A stretch of DNA of 64,000 bases from CAWCLK01 sp963796225 (GTDB lineage Bacteria > Actinomycetota > Nitriliruptoria > Nitriliruptorales > Nitriliruptoraceae). Below are positions 50,201-59,179 of this stretch, piece by piece. Under the pieces are notes generated by a model. The model was not told where the DNA came from. It did no database searches and saw only the letters and a list, made by a program, of their open reading frames with translations. The stretch is taken from assembly GCA_963796225.1 (NCBI GenBank), contig CAWCLK010000020.1:1-64000 (forward strand), written 5' to 3'. Both the position numbers and the translations under genes were made by a program. Numbering within the stretch: position 1 is the stretch's first letter; each line of letters opens with the position of its first letter.

Positions 50201-53200
50201 TCAGGCGTCGTCCGCCGTCGTCACGAACGCCACGGCGGTCACGGTGCCGCTGCGATCGAAGATGGCCGCGCTCTCGACACGGTCCAGCGCACGCCCGGGG
50301 CGCTCCGTCACGGAGCCGTCACGGTGCTCGATCCGCACGCGGTCCTCGCGTCCGGGCACCACCTGCAGCGGGGTCCCGCACACCGTCCAGCGATAGCCGG
50401 GGCCGCCCTCGAGCTCCTCGTCCCAGAGCTCGTCGGGCGGCAGCAGCGGGTGGTCCACGGCGATGCGCCCGTCGGCGACCACGAGCCCGAGCTCGCCCGC
50501 GCGTGCGAGCACCTCCTCCTTGACCTGTCCCGTCATGCCGGGCTGCTGGGCGCCGGCGTGGGCCGGCGTGTGCGAGTAGCAGTCGGTCGGGAACGCCCCG
50601 AAGGCCTGCGGGTCCTTGCGGAAGCCGAGCCCGTCGCGGACACGTCGGTACGCGTCCGCGAGCCCCGCCACGGTCGCCGCCGACGCGCCGTCGGTGACCG
50701 CCTGACGATGGCGTTCCTGCACCGCCAGCAGCAGCTTGGCGACCATGTGCCAGTAGATCGAGCCGATCCCCTCGTAGCCGTGCATCCCGCCGGAGCGGCC
50801 CGTGAACGCGTGGTGGTCGAACAGGTCCTCGTAGACCTCGTGGACGACGGCGCGCTCGGGAGCGTCCAGCGACGTCCGGTCCAGGGCCGCGTCCAACGCC
50901 GCCGCGTTGCTGAGGTCGCGATGGAAGTGGCGGTGGCCGGCGGCGTCGACCTGCAGGATCCCCGCACCTCCCCTGCCGGCCAGGTCGCGCAGGAAGGGAT
51001 GGCGGTCGACGACGTCGTCGGGCAGCGTGTTGCGGTCCAGGAAGCTGGCCCGGGTGGCCGGTGGGTAGAGCATGAAGGACTGCTGGTCCGGTCGGTACAG
51101 CGGGGAGGCGAACAGCGCGTCCACCAGGTCGAGCACGTCCTCTGCCTCGAGCTCGCGCGTGCCCATCACCGCCACCTGGCCCTCGAGCATCGGGGCCAGC
51201 TGCTCCACGTGCGCCACGTCGGGCGTCGGGAACGACACGAGGTCGTAGGCGTCGTACAGCCCGTCATCGCGACGCGCCGCCCGGACGGAGGCACGCAGGT
51301 GCGCGAGGGCGACGCCCACCAGGTCGTCCACGTCCGCGACCGCCACCTCCACCGGGGTCGGGTCGAAGCCGTCGGCGCACGCGGCACGATGCCGCTCCCC
51401 GGCACCACCGAGCGCGTCCAGGAGGTGCCGCCGGGTGCCGGCGTCACGGACCGCCTCGTCGGGATCGTGCGCGCGCAGTGCCGCGGCGACGTCGGCGAGC
51501 CAGCGCGCAACCGGCGCGGAGATCGCCAGCGGCGTCGCGCGGTCCAGGACCGCCGTCCGCTGCAGGAAGGCGAGGTACTGCTCGAGCTGGTAGAGCGTGA
51601 CCATCGACAGGCCGTACCCCGCCAGGGCGTTGTTGGCGTCGTTCCACTCGGGCCGCTGGGTGTTCATCCACACGCCGCCACCCGCGACGTAGGCGGACAG
51701 CTTCGCCAGGGCGGGGACCAGCAGCTTCTCGGCCAGGGTCACGCGGGCGAGCTCGGGCTCGCTCCCCCGCTCGACGTCGCCGCCGTGCACCACGAGCCGA
51801 CCGTCGGCTCCGATGCGGTCGACCCGGTCTGCGACCTCCCGGTCGCGGTCCTCGTCGAAGGTGATCGTGTCGCGAGGGTCCCGGATCATCGCCTCGTGTC
51901 CCGCCAGCCGATAGGGGACGTCGGCGTAGGTGAACAGCGGCCGGTCCATCCACGCGGCGAGGCCGTCCGGGTCGACCGCGTCCCACGACTCGAGGAGCCG
52001 GAGGAGGTAGACGATCTGGTGGTCCCCCCAGTAGCCGATGTTGCTCCAGGGGTCGTCGGGGTCCGGGACCTCCCAGTCGATCCCCTCCCGGGAGATGCGA
52101 TAGGGGTTGTGGCCATCGAGCGTGCTGGCGTTCACGAACGTCGCGACGACGTGCGGCAGGTACCTCGGGTAGGACCGCAGCAGGGCCTCCCAGTTCTGGA
52201 AGATGTCGCGCCAGTTGCCCTCGTAGGCCAGCAGCTCCGACCCGTCCTCCTCCTCGACCCGGATCGAGAACCGGTTCCAGGGCCGGCTCGGGTCACCGTG
52301 CCGGCGCGAGAAGGCCAGCGGCAGGTACTCGAGGACCAGCCGGAGCAGGTCGACGTCCCCGGCGTCCTCCGCGAGTCGGTGCAGCTCCGCGAGCTCGAGG
52401 CTGGGACCGCGGCCCTCGAGCATCTCCGCATGGCGCGCGTGCACGTCCCGGTTGCGTCCCCGGAGGAACGCGACGAGGTCCTGGGTCGGGATGCGGTGGC
52501 CGTGCGGGAACACCCCGCCTCGCATGCTGTTGAAGAGGACGTTGGAGAGGTGGTGGCTGTCGGCGATCGGGTCGCCGGTCGCCTGGAACGCATCCGCCCC
52601 CTCGAGCAGCTGCACGAGGTGCTCGGAGCCACGGGTGACGTCCTCGGTGACGAGCCGGGCCGCCTGCGGCGACCTCGCGACCTCGATGCGGTCGAGGAGG
52701 GCGGCGTGCCCCAGGCCCGTGTCCGCGACCACCTGCCACGAGGTGCTGCCGTGGGCCTCGAGCGTGACCTCGCCACGCAGCAGGTACGCGCCGCGTCGCC
52801 CCGTCAGCAGGTCCACCGGCGGGCGCGTGTCCCCACGGCGTGCCGCCGCCAGCACCCGTTCGTCCAGGTGCACCTCCGCGCCCTCGAGCCCCACCGACCA
52901 CACGAGCGTCGCCGACAGCGACTCGGCCGGTTCGGCCTTGTCCGTGATCCGTGACTCGAGCGCGTAGACGGCCGCGGTCCCCCACCGCCCGGTCTCGGAG
53001 CGCTTGTACGCGTCGACCAGGTTCGACCGCAGCTGCTCGAGCACCGCGTCGACGCCCGCGGGCATCACGTCCAGCAGGCCGTCGACCACCGTGATGGTCG
53101 TGTCCTGGCCGCCGTGGTCGACCAGCTCGACCGTGCGGACCCACCCGAAGGAGCGCGACGGCTGCCACGTGCAGCGGAACGTCACCCCCCAGGCGTCGTT

Positions 53201-53572
53201 GCGCTCCTCCAGCCGGAGGCCGTCCCCCAGCGCCTTCTTCGCGATCGCCCGGGTGCAGCCGTCCGCGAGGTCGCGACCGAAGGGTTCCCAGTGCTCGCGC
53301 TCCCCGTCACGCTCCCGCGTGAGCAGGGTGACCGGGCCCGTGATCCCCACGGCGCGGTGGAGACGGTCGTCGGTCTCGTACGGGAGGATGGCCCCGTCGG
53401 CATCGACGCGCCCGGCCGTCAGCGGCCCGGCGCTGGACACGAACATCCACAGGTCGCTGTCCGACACGACCGTGGTCAGGAACGGCTCCATGCGCTCCAG
53501 GCGGTCGATGCGGTACCACGGCGCCCCGTCGAGCTCGACGAGCTGCCCCGTCGCGCGGTCGTCCTCGGTCAT
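50201..53572 (-). CDS. 1123-aa protein of unknown function, six-hairpin glycosidase-like
   Basis: 1123 aa with no signal peptide and no membrane helix. The N-terminal 300 residues are beta-rich (GTFGHWEPFG-like region HWEPFGRDLADG). The central part (about 330-700) is helical, with the striking runs LLAYEGNWRDIFQNWEALLR, TLDGHNPYRISREGIDW and NIGYWGDHQIVYLLRLLE, then WMNTQRPEWNDANNALAGYG. These Trp/Asn/Asp-rich helices resemble (alpha/alpha)6 six-hairpin glycosidases such as GH65/GH94 and cyclic-glucan enzymes, with E in WNDAN and Asp in WGDH as possible acids. Similar large conserved hypothetical proteins exist in other phyla, from memory. Start ATG 53572 with GAAGG upstream. Sugar substrate unknown. 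Confidence 0.75.
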   Translation of the reverse strand: MTEDDRATGQLVELDGAPWYRIDRLERMEPFLTTVVSDSDLWMFVSSAGPLTAGRVDADGAILPYETDDRLHRAVGITGPVTLLTRERDGEREHWEPFGRDLADGCTRAIAKKALGDGLRLEERNDAWGVTFRCTWQPSRSFGWVRTVELVDHGGQDTTITVVDGLLDVMPAGVDAVLEQLRSNLVDAYKRSETGRWGTAAVYALESRITDKAEPAESLSATLVWSVGLEGAEVHLDERVLAAARRGDTRPPVDLLTGRRGAYLLRGEVTLEAHGSTSWQVVADTGLGHAALLDRIEVARSPQAARLVTEDVTRGSEHLVQLLEGADAFQATGDPIADSHHLSNVLFNSMRGGVFPHGHRIPTQDLVAFLRGRNRDVHARHAEMLEGRGPSLELAELHRLAEDAGDVDLLRLVLEYLPLAFSRRHGDPSRPWNRFSIRVEEEDGSELLAYEGNWRDIFQNWEALLRSYPRYLPHVVATFVNASTLDGHNPYRISREGIDWEVPDPDDPWSNIGYWGDHQIVYLLRLLESWDAVDPDGLAAWMDRPLFTYADVPYRLAGHEAMIRDPRDTITFDEDRDREVADRVDRIGADGRLVVHGGDVERGSEPELARVTLAEKLLVPALAKLSAYVAGGGVWMNTQRPEWNDANNALAGYGLSMVTLYQLEQYLAFLQRTAVLDRATPLAISAPVARWLADVAAALRAHDPDEAVRDAGTRRHLLDALGGAGERHRAACADGFDPTPVEVAVADVDDLVGVALAHLRASVRAARRDDGLYDAYDLVSFPTPDVAHVEQLAPMLEGQVAVMGTRELEAEDVLDLVDALFASPLYRPDQQSFMLYPPATRASFLDRNTLPDDVVDRHPFLRDLAGRGGAGILQVDAAGHRHFHRDLSNAAALDAALDRTSLDAPERAVVHEVYEDLFDHHAFTGRSGGMHGYEGIGSIYWHMVAKLLLAVQERHRQAVTDGASAATVAGLADAYRRVRDGLGFRKDPQAFGAFPTDCYSHTPAHAGAQQPGMTGQVKEEVLARAGELGLVVADGRIAVDHPLLPPDELWDEELEGGPGYRWTVCGTPLQVVPGREDRVRIEHRDGSVTERPGRALDRVESAAIFDRSGTVTAVAFVTTADDA

Positions 53573-53774
53573 GGCGTCGCCTTCGTCGCTGACCAGCACG
53601 CGTGGGGGTCGGCCCGACACGGCTGTGGGGGGATGGTGCCAGCCACCACGCACCGCTGTGCTGCGCTGGTCGACGACATGGCGGGCCGTGGCCCGCACGG
53701 GAGCCGTGTCACAGGCACGTGCGATGCTGCATCGTCCCTGACCACCGCCGGGGCGGCGGAAACGGACCAGGAGC

Positions 53775-54482
53775 GTGCCCGACCCCGACCAGCACGACGA
53801 GCCCACCTGCCAGGAACCCGACTGCGACCGCGACGCCTACACGCGCGGGTGGTGCGCGATGCACTACAAGCGCTGGCTGCGCTCGGGCTCGCCGGTGCGG
53901 GGCGAGCGACCCACGCACCTGCGCCGTCGACGGGTGCGACCGTCCGCCTGTGACCCGTGGGTGGTGCCATGCGCACTATCAGCGCTGGCGGCGACTCGGA
54001 ACGGTCGCGGCCGATCGGCCCCTACGGGGTGACCGCGCCGATTGCCAGGTCCCGGGATGCGAGCGTGCCGCACAGGCCCAGGAACTCTGTGGGACGCACT
54101 ACCAGCGGTGGCGCCAGCATGGGGACGTCCAGCCCGAGGTACCCATCGGCGAGATGCCCCGTGAGGCCCCGCCGAGGACGAGTCGCGGATGGGTCAGCAA
54201 CGGCTACCGCTACGTCCCGGTCGAGGATGACGAGGCCCACCTCGTGGAGGCGCGCGCTACGCCGCCGAGCACCGCCTGGTGATGGCTCGCCTCCTCGGCC
54301 GTCCTCTCCACGACCACGAGAACGTCCACCACCGCAATGGCCACCGAAGGGACAACCGCCCCGACAACCTCGAGCTCTGGACCACGTTGCAGCCGACCGG
54401 CCACCGCGTGAGCGACCGCGTCGTGGACGCCGTCAGGACCTTGCGCCAGTACGCGCCGCACCTGCTCGCCGAAAATGCGTGA
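53775..54482 (+). pseudogene. HNH endonuclease with three Cys/His repeats, two frameshifts
   Basis: Three repeats of about 40 residues with the pattern C-x4-C-x8/9-C-x2-H-Y-x-R-W start at 53808, 53920 and 54043 (for example TRGWCAMHYKRW, TRGWCHAHYQRW, AQELCGTHYQRW). A C-terminal HNH nuclease core follows: RLVMARLLGRPLHDHENVHH, NGHRRDNRPDNLELW. The reading frame changes by one between repeats 1 and 2 (53,895-53,920) and again near 54,252. Whole length if repaired is about 235 aa. It looks like a phage- or intron-type HNH protein with a zinc-ribbon DNA-binding array. GTG start 53775 is uncertain; AGGAG lies only 1 nt before it. Confidence 0.7.
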
Positions 54483-54513
54483 CGCCCGGGACACCGATCG
54501 GATCCCGGGCGTC
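54481..54513. terminator. 11-bp hairpin after HNH gene and tRNAs
   Basis: 54481-54491 pairs perfectly with 54503-54513 around an 11-nt loop. It lies between the HNH stop and the 3' end of tRNA-Glu, so it can end transcripts from both sides. Confidence 0.75.
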
Positions 54514-54520
54514 ACAGACG

Positions 54521-54593
54521 TAGCCCCGACGAGATTTGAACTCGCGTTACCGCCTTGAGAGGGCGGCGTCCTAGGCCGCTAGACGACGGGGCC
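54521..54593 (-). tRNA. tRNA-Glu (anticodon CTC)
   Basis: 73-nt cloverleaf on the minus strand without encoded CCA. Acceptor arms GGCCCCG and CGGGGCT pair over 7 positions (first pair G-U), the anticodon stem CCGCC/GGCGG holds loop CTCTCAA with anticodon CTC, and the T loop is TTCAAAT. Discriminator A. Decodes GAG. Follows tRNA-Gln. Confidence 0.97.
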
Positions 54594-54653
54594 GGGTGTG
54601 CAGTTGTGCGCCCCGCGCAGGGCGGGGCGGATCGCGGAGTGTAACCACCGCAG

Positions 54654-54725
54654 CTCGGGGGGAAGGACTCGAACCCTCAATAACTGGACCAGAACCAGCC
54701 GTGTTGCCAATTACACCACCCCCGA
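54654..54725 (-). tRNA. tRNA-Gln (anticodon CTG)
   Basis: 72-nt cloverleaf on the minus strand. Acceptor TCGGGGG/CCCCCGA, anticodon stem GCTGG/CCAGT around TTCTGGT with anticodon CTG, T loop TTCGAGT, discriminator G. Decodes CAG. It lies between gltX and tRNA-Glu; the glutamate link with GltX suggests co-transcription. Confidence 0.97.
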
Positions 54726-54806
54726 ATGGGGCGGCGCGGATGGTAACGAAGGGCCCCCCGGGACGCGAACCCGGCACCTCGGGGCGCGGTCATCGCGCGC
54801 GTCGGG

Positions 54807-56397
54807 TCAGGCCCCCTGGGCCTCCTGCGCGACGGGCAGCGCGGCGTCGAGCCGGGCCAGCACGGTGTCTCGTGGCAGCAGCTCGATCGATTCGAACAGC
54901 GGTGGGCTGACCGAGGAGCCGGTCACGGCCACGCGGATGGGCTGCGCCACCTTGCCGAAGCCGATGTCGAGCTGCTCGGGCAGGGCGCGCAGGGCCTGTT
55001 CGATCGACTCCGTCGTCCACGGCTCGAGGTCGGCGAGCACCTCGCGGGCGGCGGCGATCGCCTCGGGCGCCCCGGCCTTGCGGAACACCTTGGCCACGCT
55101 GTCGGGGTCGAGCGTCACCACGTCGGCGAAGAACGCCGGGGCGTAGCGCTGGACCTCGGCCAGCGTCTGCATGCGCTCCTGCACGATCGGGACCAGGCCC
55201 TCGAGCATCGCCCGCTCCTCGGCCGTCGGCGGCGAGGTGATCAGGGCCGCGTCCGGGTCGGCGTGCGGCACGGCGGTCGCGTCGTCGAGGTCGTCGGCCG
55301 GCTCGGCTCGGCGCCGGCGGGTACGTCCCGTCGAGGTAGGGCACCAGCCGCTCGGCCAGCTCGCCGGCGCCGAGGTCGCGGATCCGCTCGCCGTTGAACG
55401 CGGTGAGCTTGTCGACGTCGAAGGCCGCCGCGGCCCGGCCCACCTGCGCGAAGGAGAACGCGGCGACCATCTCGTCGAGGTCCATGCGCTCGCGACCGTC
55501 ACCGGGGGCCCAGCCGAGCAGGGCGATGTAGTTGACCAGCGTCTCGGGCAGGTAGCCGCCCCGCGCGAACTGCTGGATGGCCACCGAGCCGTGCCGCTTG
55601 GACAGCTTCTTGCGGTCCTGGCCGACGATCATCGACAGGTGCGCGAACTGCGTGGGGTGGGACCAGTCGGGCTCCCGGGCCGGCAGCCCGACCTCCTCGA
55701 GCGCGTCGTCGATGAGGCCGTCGGCGGTGAGCAGGTCGTACAGGAACACCTGGCGGGGCGTGACCGACAGCAGGTCCTCGCCCCGACACACCAGCGAGAT
55801 CCCCTGGGCGACGTCGTCGGTGGTGTTGGCCAGCGGATAGGTCGCCGCCCCGTTGGAGCGCACCAGCACCGGGTCGGACTCGTGGGCCCAGTCCCAGGTC
55901 ACGTGCCCGCGGACGAGGTCCTCGACGACGACCTGGCCCGACTCGGGCAGCGCCAGCCGGAGCGTCGCCTCGCCGTCGCCGGTCCCCTCGGGCGTCGACG
56001 AGCGCTTGACGATCGGCGGCAGGTCCTTCGCCCGTCGCTCCTCACGCCAGGCGTTGAGCTCGTCGGGGGTGCGCTCGTCGCGGTACAGGTGGCCGGCGTC
56101 GGACAGGCGCCGGGCGACGGCGGCGTGCAGGGCCGCGCGCTCGGACTGGCGGTAGGGCCCGTAGGGCCCGCCGACGCGCACGCCCTCGTCCCAGTCCAGC
56201 CCCAGCCACCCCATGGCGTCCAGCATCGAGTCCATCGACTCGGTGGTCGCCCGGGAGGCGTCGGTGTCCTCGATGCGGAACACGAAGGTGCCGTCGTGGT
56301 GGCGGGCGTACAGCCAGTTGAACAGCGCGGTGCGCACGCTGCCGACGTGCAGCCAGCCGGACGGGGCGGGGGCGAAGCGGACGCGCGGGGCGGTCAC
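54807..56397 (-). pseudogene. gltX: Glutamyl-tRNA synthetase, one frameshift
   Basis: Class I synthetase that charges tRNA-Glu (and often tRNA-Gln for later amidation). N-terminal VRFAPAPSGWLHVGSVRTAL (HIGH motif as HVGS) and KLSKRHGSVAIQQF (KMSKS equivalent) are intact. The frame runs to PYLDGTYPPAP near 55,312; the C-terminal anticodon-binding part continues in a second frame from EPADDLDDATAVPHAD to the stop at 54807, within a short tandem repeat of CGAGC. GTG start at 56397 with GAAGG upstream and TAGGAT 31 nt upstream. Repaired length is about 529 aa. Since gltX is normally essential, an assembly error, or a second copy elsewhere, is likely. Confidence 0.85.
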
Positions 56398-56428
56398 GGT
56401 GGGCCTTCGGATGCGGGGACGGGCGGGC

Positions 56429-56434
56429 ATCCTA
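56429..56434 (-). promoter_or_regulatory. Candidate -10 hexamer TAGGAT for gltX
   Basis: TAGGAT on the minus strand, 31 nt before the gltX start. Confidence 0.4.
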
Positions 56435-56472
56435 CGGGCGGGGCACAGCGGCCCCCACCCGCCGGCCGACCG

Positions 56473-58503
56473 TCACCGCGACCGTCGCCGCCGCGCCAGG
56501 GCCAGCGCGGACAGGCCCAGCGCCGCGATCCCGACACCACCGCCCGTGGCCGGCAGCGGCAGGCCCGACGGGGCGTCCGGCGCCTCGGGCGCCGGGGCGG
56601 GGGCCGCGGTGGGTTCGGGGGCGGGCGCCGGTGCCGGGGCCGCGTCGAGCGTCGGTCCGGCCGTCTGGCGGATGTGCAGCGGCAGTGCCACCGCCCCGCC
56701 CTGGCGCGTGTCCGAGACGGCCACGTTGACCGCCCCGTCCCCGTCCACCTCGATGGAGAAGTAGTCGCCGAGGCGCCGGTCGGTCAGGTCGGTCTGGCAG
56801 GTGGTGCCGTGCTGGCAGATCGTGCCGGTGTGGATGGGTTCGGACGACGCCTGCGTCACCCGGAAGCCGGGCACGGTCGCGTCGTCACAGCCGAGCCCGG
56901 TGGAGGTGTGGGCCACCATCACGTTCCACTGCGCGTCCTCGCCACCGGCCTCGCCGGCGAGGATGGCGTCGGTGGCCTGGTCGGACTGCAGCCACGCGAT
57001 GGCGACCTGGCCGGGAGCGCCGACGGTGATCCACGGCCACACGTCGTCGAACGGGTCCGGGTCGACCCGGACCGGGTCGGACCACGTCTCGCCCTGGTCG
57101 GTCGAGGCGGCGTAGTAGATGCCCTCGGGGCGCGCCCCGGACCCGTTGTCGGTCCACGTGGCGTAGAGGTTGCCCTCGTCGTCGAGGTCGAAGGTCGGGT
57201 CGATCAGGCGCTGGACCCCGGACAGGCCGAGGTTGGCCGCGATCTCGAAGCGTTCGACCGTGAAGTCGGTGGACTCGTCGCGGATGCTGGGGAACCGGGC
57301 CATGGAGAGGGTGCCGGACTCCTCCGTGAGCTCGTAGAGGATCCCGCGGTCGTGGTCGACCTGGATGTCACCGATGCCGCCGGGGTTGGTCGTCGACGCC
57401 CCGCCCCAGGTCAGGCCGCCGTCGGAGGACTTCGCGAGGAAGTGGCCGAGGTTGCCCGCCGGTTCGCCCGGGAACGGCCCGCCGCCGAACCCGTTCGCGG
57501 TCATGTAGAGCTCACCGTCGCGGTCGGCCGCCATCCACTGCCGGTCGGAGGACGTGAAGGCGAACACGTTCACCAGCTCGTAGGTGTGCCCGCCGTCCTC
57601 CGACTTCGACACGGCGATGTTGGCCAGGTTGATCTCGGAGACGTAGACGGTGCCGTCCTGCTCGATGGCGAACTCGGGGTCGGAGAAGCCGGTCGCCGGG
57701 ATGCCGAGCACGGGGGCGGCGGCGGACACGGGCGTGCGAGGGACGAAGTCCCACGCCTGCCCGTCGTCGCTGACGTAGTAGTAGGTCTGGCCCTCGTAGT
57801 TCTCCACGAACGCCGCCGTGCCCGGCTCGGGCGCCGTCGGCGTGTAGAAGTGGGTCGTGCCCGCGTGCGAGCCCCACAGCAGCTGCCCGTCCGGGTGCCG
57901 GGTGATGATGGGCTCGCCGCCGGCCCGGCTCTGGTCGACGTACTCCATCGTGAACTTCTGCCCCGAGGTCGGGGCGGTGCACGTCGGGCCCTCGGCGAGC
58001 AGGCCCGGCGCCGCCGCGGCCTCGGTCTCGATGACCAGGCGTCCCTCGTACTCCTGGGGGGCCGCCCCGGCGAAGTCACAGGCCAGCACCTCGTAGGTCC
58101 CGGCCGCGGGGTCGGAGGTGGTCACGGTCTCGGACGTGCCGACGAAGCCCGCGTCGCTCGACAGCGCCGTGCCGTCGGGGGTCACGAGCGTCACGATGAC
58201 GTCCGTGGTCGGGCCCGTGGGGCCGGTCGCGGTCACGCTGGCGGCCATCGAGGCCCGCACCGCGTCGTAGGCGCCGGCGGGGACCGACAGCTCGATCGTG
58301 TGCGCGTCCGCCGTCGGGCTGCCGGAGCAGTCCGAGTCCTGGTCGGCCCCGGGCGCGATCAGCCCGGTCCAGGTCACCTCGACGGTCTCGCCCCCGGTCG
58401 TCGGGACGGCCACATCGTGGCCCGTGGGCTCGGACGCGCCCGCGGGTCCGAGCACGGCGATGAGCAACCCCATGGCGACGAGGAGGACGAGGGTGCGACG
58501 CAT
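56473..58503 (-). CDS. Secreted sialidase-fold (BNR-type) surface protein with LPATGG anchor
   Basis: 676 aa. Signal peptide (1-24, ending PAGASEP), an N-terminal beta domain (about 30-165) with paired Cys, then a six-bladed propeller with Asp-box-like turns: SKSEDGGHTYELV, SSDGGLTWGG and STDQGETWSDPVRV. Such repeats occur in sialidases and in photosystem or surface adhesion proteins; no sialidase Arg triad can be confirmed. A Pro/Ala linker leads to LPLPATGGGVGIAALGLSAL and the basic tail ARRRRSR, a sortase-type signal. ATG 58503 has AAAGG 8 nt upstream. Enzyme or binding protein remains open. Confidence 0.82.
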   Translation of the reverse strand: MRRTLVLLVAMGLLIAVLGPAGASEPTGHDVAVPTTGGETVEVTWTGLIAPGADQDSDCSGSPTADAHTIELSVPAGAYDAVRASMAASVTATGPTGPTTDVIVTLVTPDGTALSSDAGFVGTSETVTTSDPAAGTYEVLACDFAGAAPQEYEGRLVIETEAAAAPGLLAEGPTCTAPTSGQKFTMEYVDQSRAGGEPIITRHPDGQLLWGSHAGTTHFYTPTAPEPGTAAFVENYEGQTYYYVSDDGQAWDFVPRTPVSAAAPVLGIPATGFSDPEFAIEQDGTVYVSEINLANIAVSKSEDGGHTYELVNVFAFTSSDRQWMAADRDGELYMTANGFGGGPFPGEPAGNLGHFLAKSSDGGLTWGGASTTNPGGIGDIQVDHDRGILYELTEESGTLSMARFPSIRDESTDFTVERFEIAANLGLSGVQRLIDPTFDLDDEGNLYATWTDNGSGARPEGIYYAASTDQGETWSDPVRVDPDPFDDVWPWITVGAPGQVAIAWLQSDQATDAILAGEAGGEDAQWNVMVAHTSTGLGCDDATVPGFRVTQASSEPIHTGTICQHGTTCQTDLTDRRLGDYFSIEVDGDGAVNVAVSDTRQGGAVALPLHIRQTAGPTLDAAPAPAPAPEPTAAPAPAPEAPDAPSGLPLPATGGGVGIAALGLSALALARRRRSR

Positions 58504-58584
58504 GACGAGCCTTTCGGGCGACGCCGGGACCTTCGCCGCCGCAGGGCCTGCATCCTGCCACGTGGCCGATGCGGTCGGGCCGTC

Positions 58585-58590
58585 TACGGT
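58585..58590 (+). promoter_or_regulatory. Candidate -10 hexamer TACGGT
   Basis: TACGGT only 8 nt before the lipoprotein ATG at 58599. If used, the transcript would be leaderless or nearly so. Confidence 0.35.
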
Positions 58591-58598
58591 GCCGCCCC

Positions 58599-59172
58599 AT
58601 GCTGACCACCACGCCCCCGCCCCGCCGTCGCGTCGCACCCCGCCGTCTCGGCGCCGTCGTGCTCGCCGTCGCGCTGTCCGCCTGCTCGAGCACGGGGACC
58701 GCGCCGGACACGGACGCGTCGACGAGCGCGTCGACGCCCGCCCCCGGGACGGCGGTCGGGGTCCCCGACCCGGACACGCATCGACCCGGCTCGGCTGGAG
58801 CCGCTGGACGGCATGGCAGCGTGCCCGTCGCCCTCCGAGGTCGCCACGGCCGACGCCCCGTCCGACGTCCCGCTGCCGCCGGAGGCCGTCGTCGTCGAGG
58901 CGTCCACGGACGAAGGCCTCACGTCGGTGCAGGGCACCAGCCCACGCACCCCCGTGGAGATCATGGTCGACTACCTGCGCCGTTCCGAGCTCGAGGTCGT
59001 CGAGGCCGAGGACGAGGTGTTCGAATCCGAGCTCCTGCTGCGCGACGGCGACCTGCGCGTCTTCGTGAAGGCCCAGGCAACGTGCGCACGCGGGTCCGCG
59101 TTCGTGCTGTACGCCAGCACCGACCCCGAGCTGGTCCCCGATCCTGCCGGGGGCGAGGGCGAACGGGACTGA
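58599..59172 (+). pseudogene. Small lipoprotein with one frameshift
   Basis: Starts MLTTTPPPRRRVAPRRLGAV and has lipobox LSACSS (Cys at residue 29), a Thr/Ala/Pro linker to GVPDPDT, then a +1 change near 58,778 into RIDPARLEPLDGMAACPSPS and a short alpha/beta domain ending in DPAGGEGERD at 59172. The repaired length is about 190 aa. The second half, with TPVEIMVDYLRRSELEVVEA, may fold as a small mixed domain; I do not recognise the family. It ends 7 nt from the convergent purB stop. Confidence 0.7.
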
Positions 59173-59179
59173 CCGTGCC

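Noticed and set aside
54750..54780. T-arm-like CCGGG-TTCGCGT-CCCGG on the minus strand just after gltX
   Set aside because: The stem-loop is perfect, but no acceptor partner, D arm or anticodon arm is present in the 50 nt upstream. It may be a gltX terminator-like hairpin or a pseudo-tRNA.
55171..58605. Long plus-strand open frame opposite gltX and the propeller protein
   Set aside because: Antisense shadow of two genes with clear families on the minus strand; Arg/Gly/Val repeats only.
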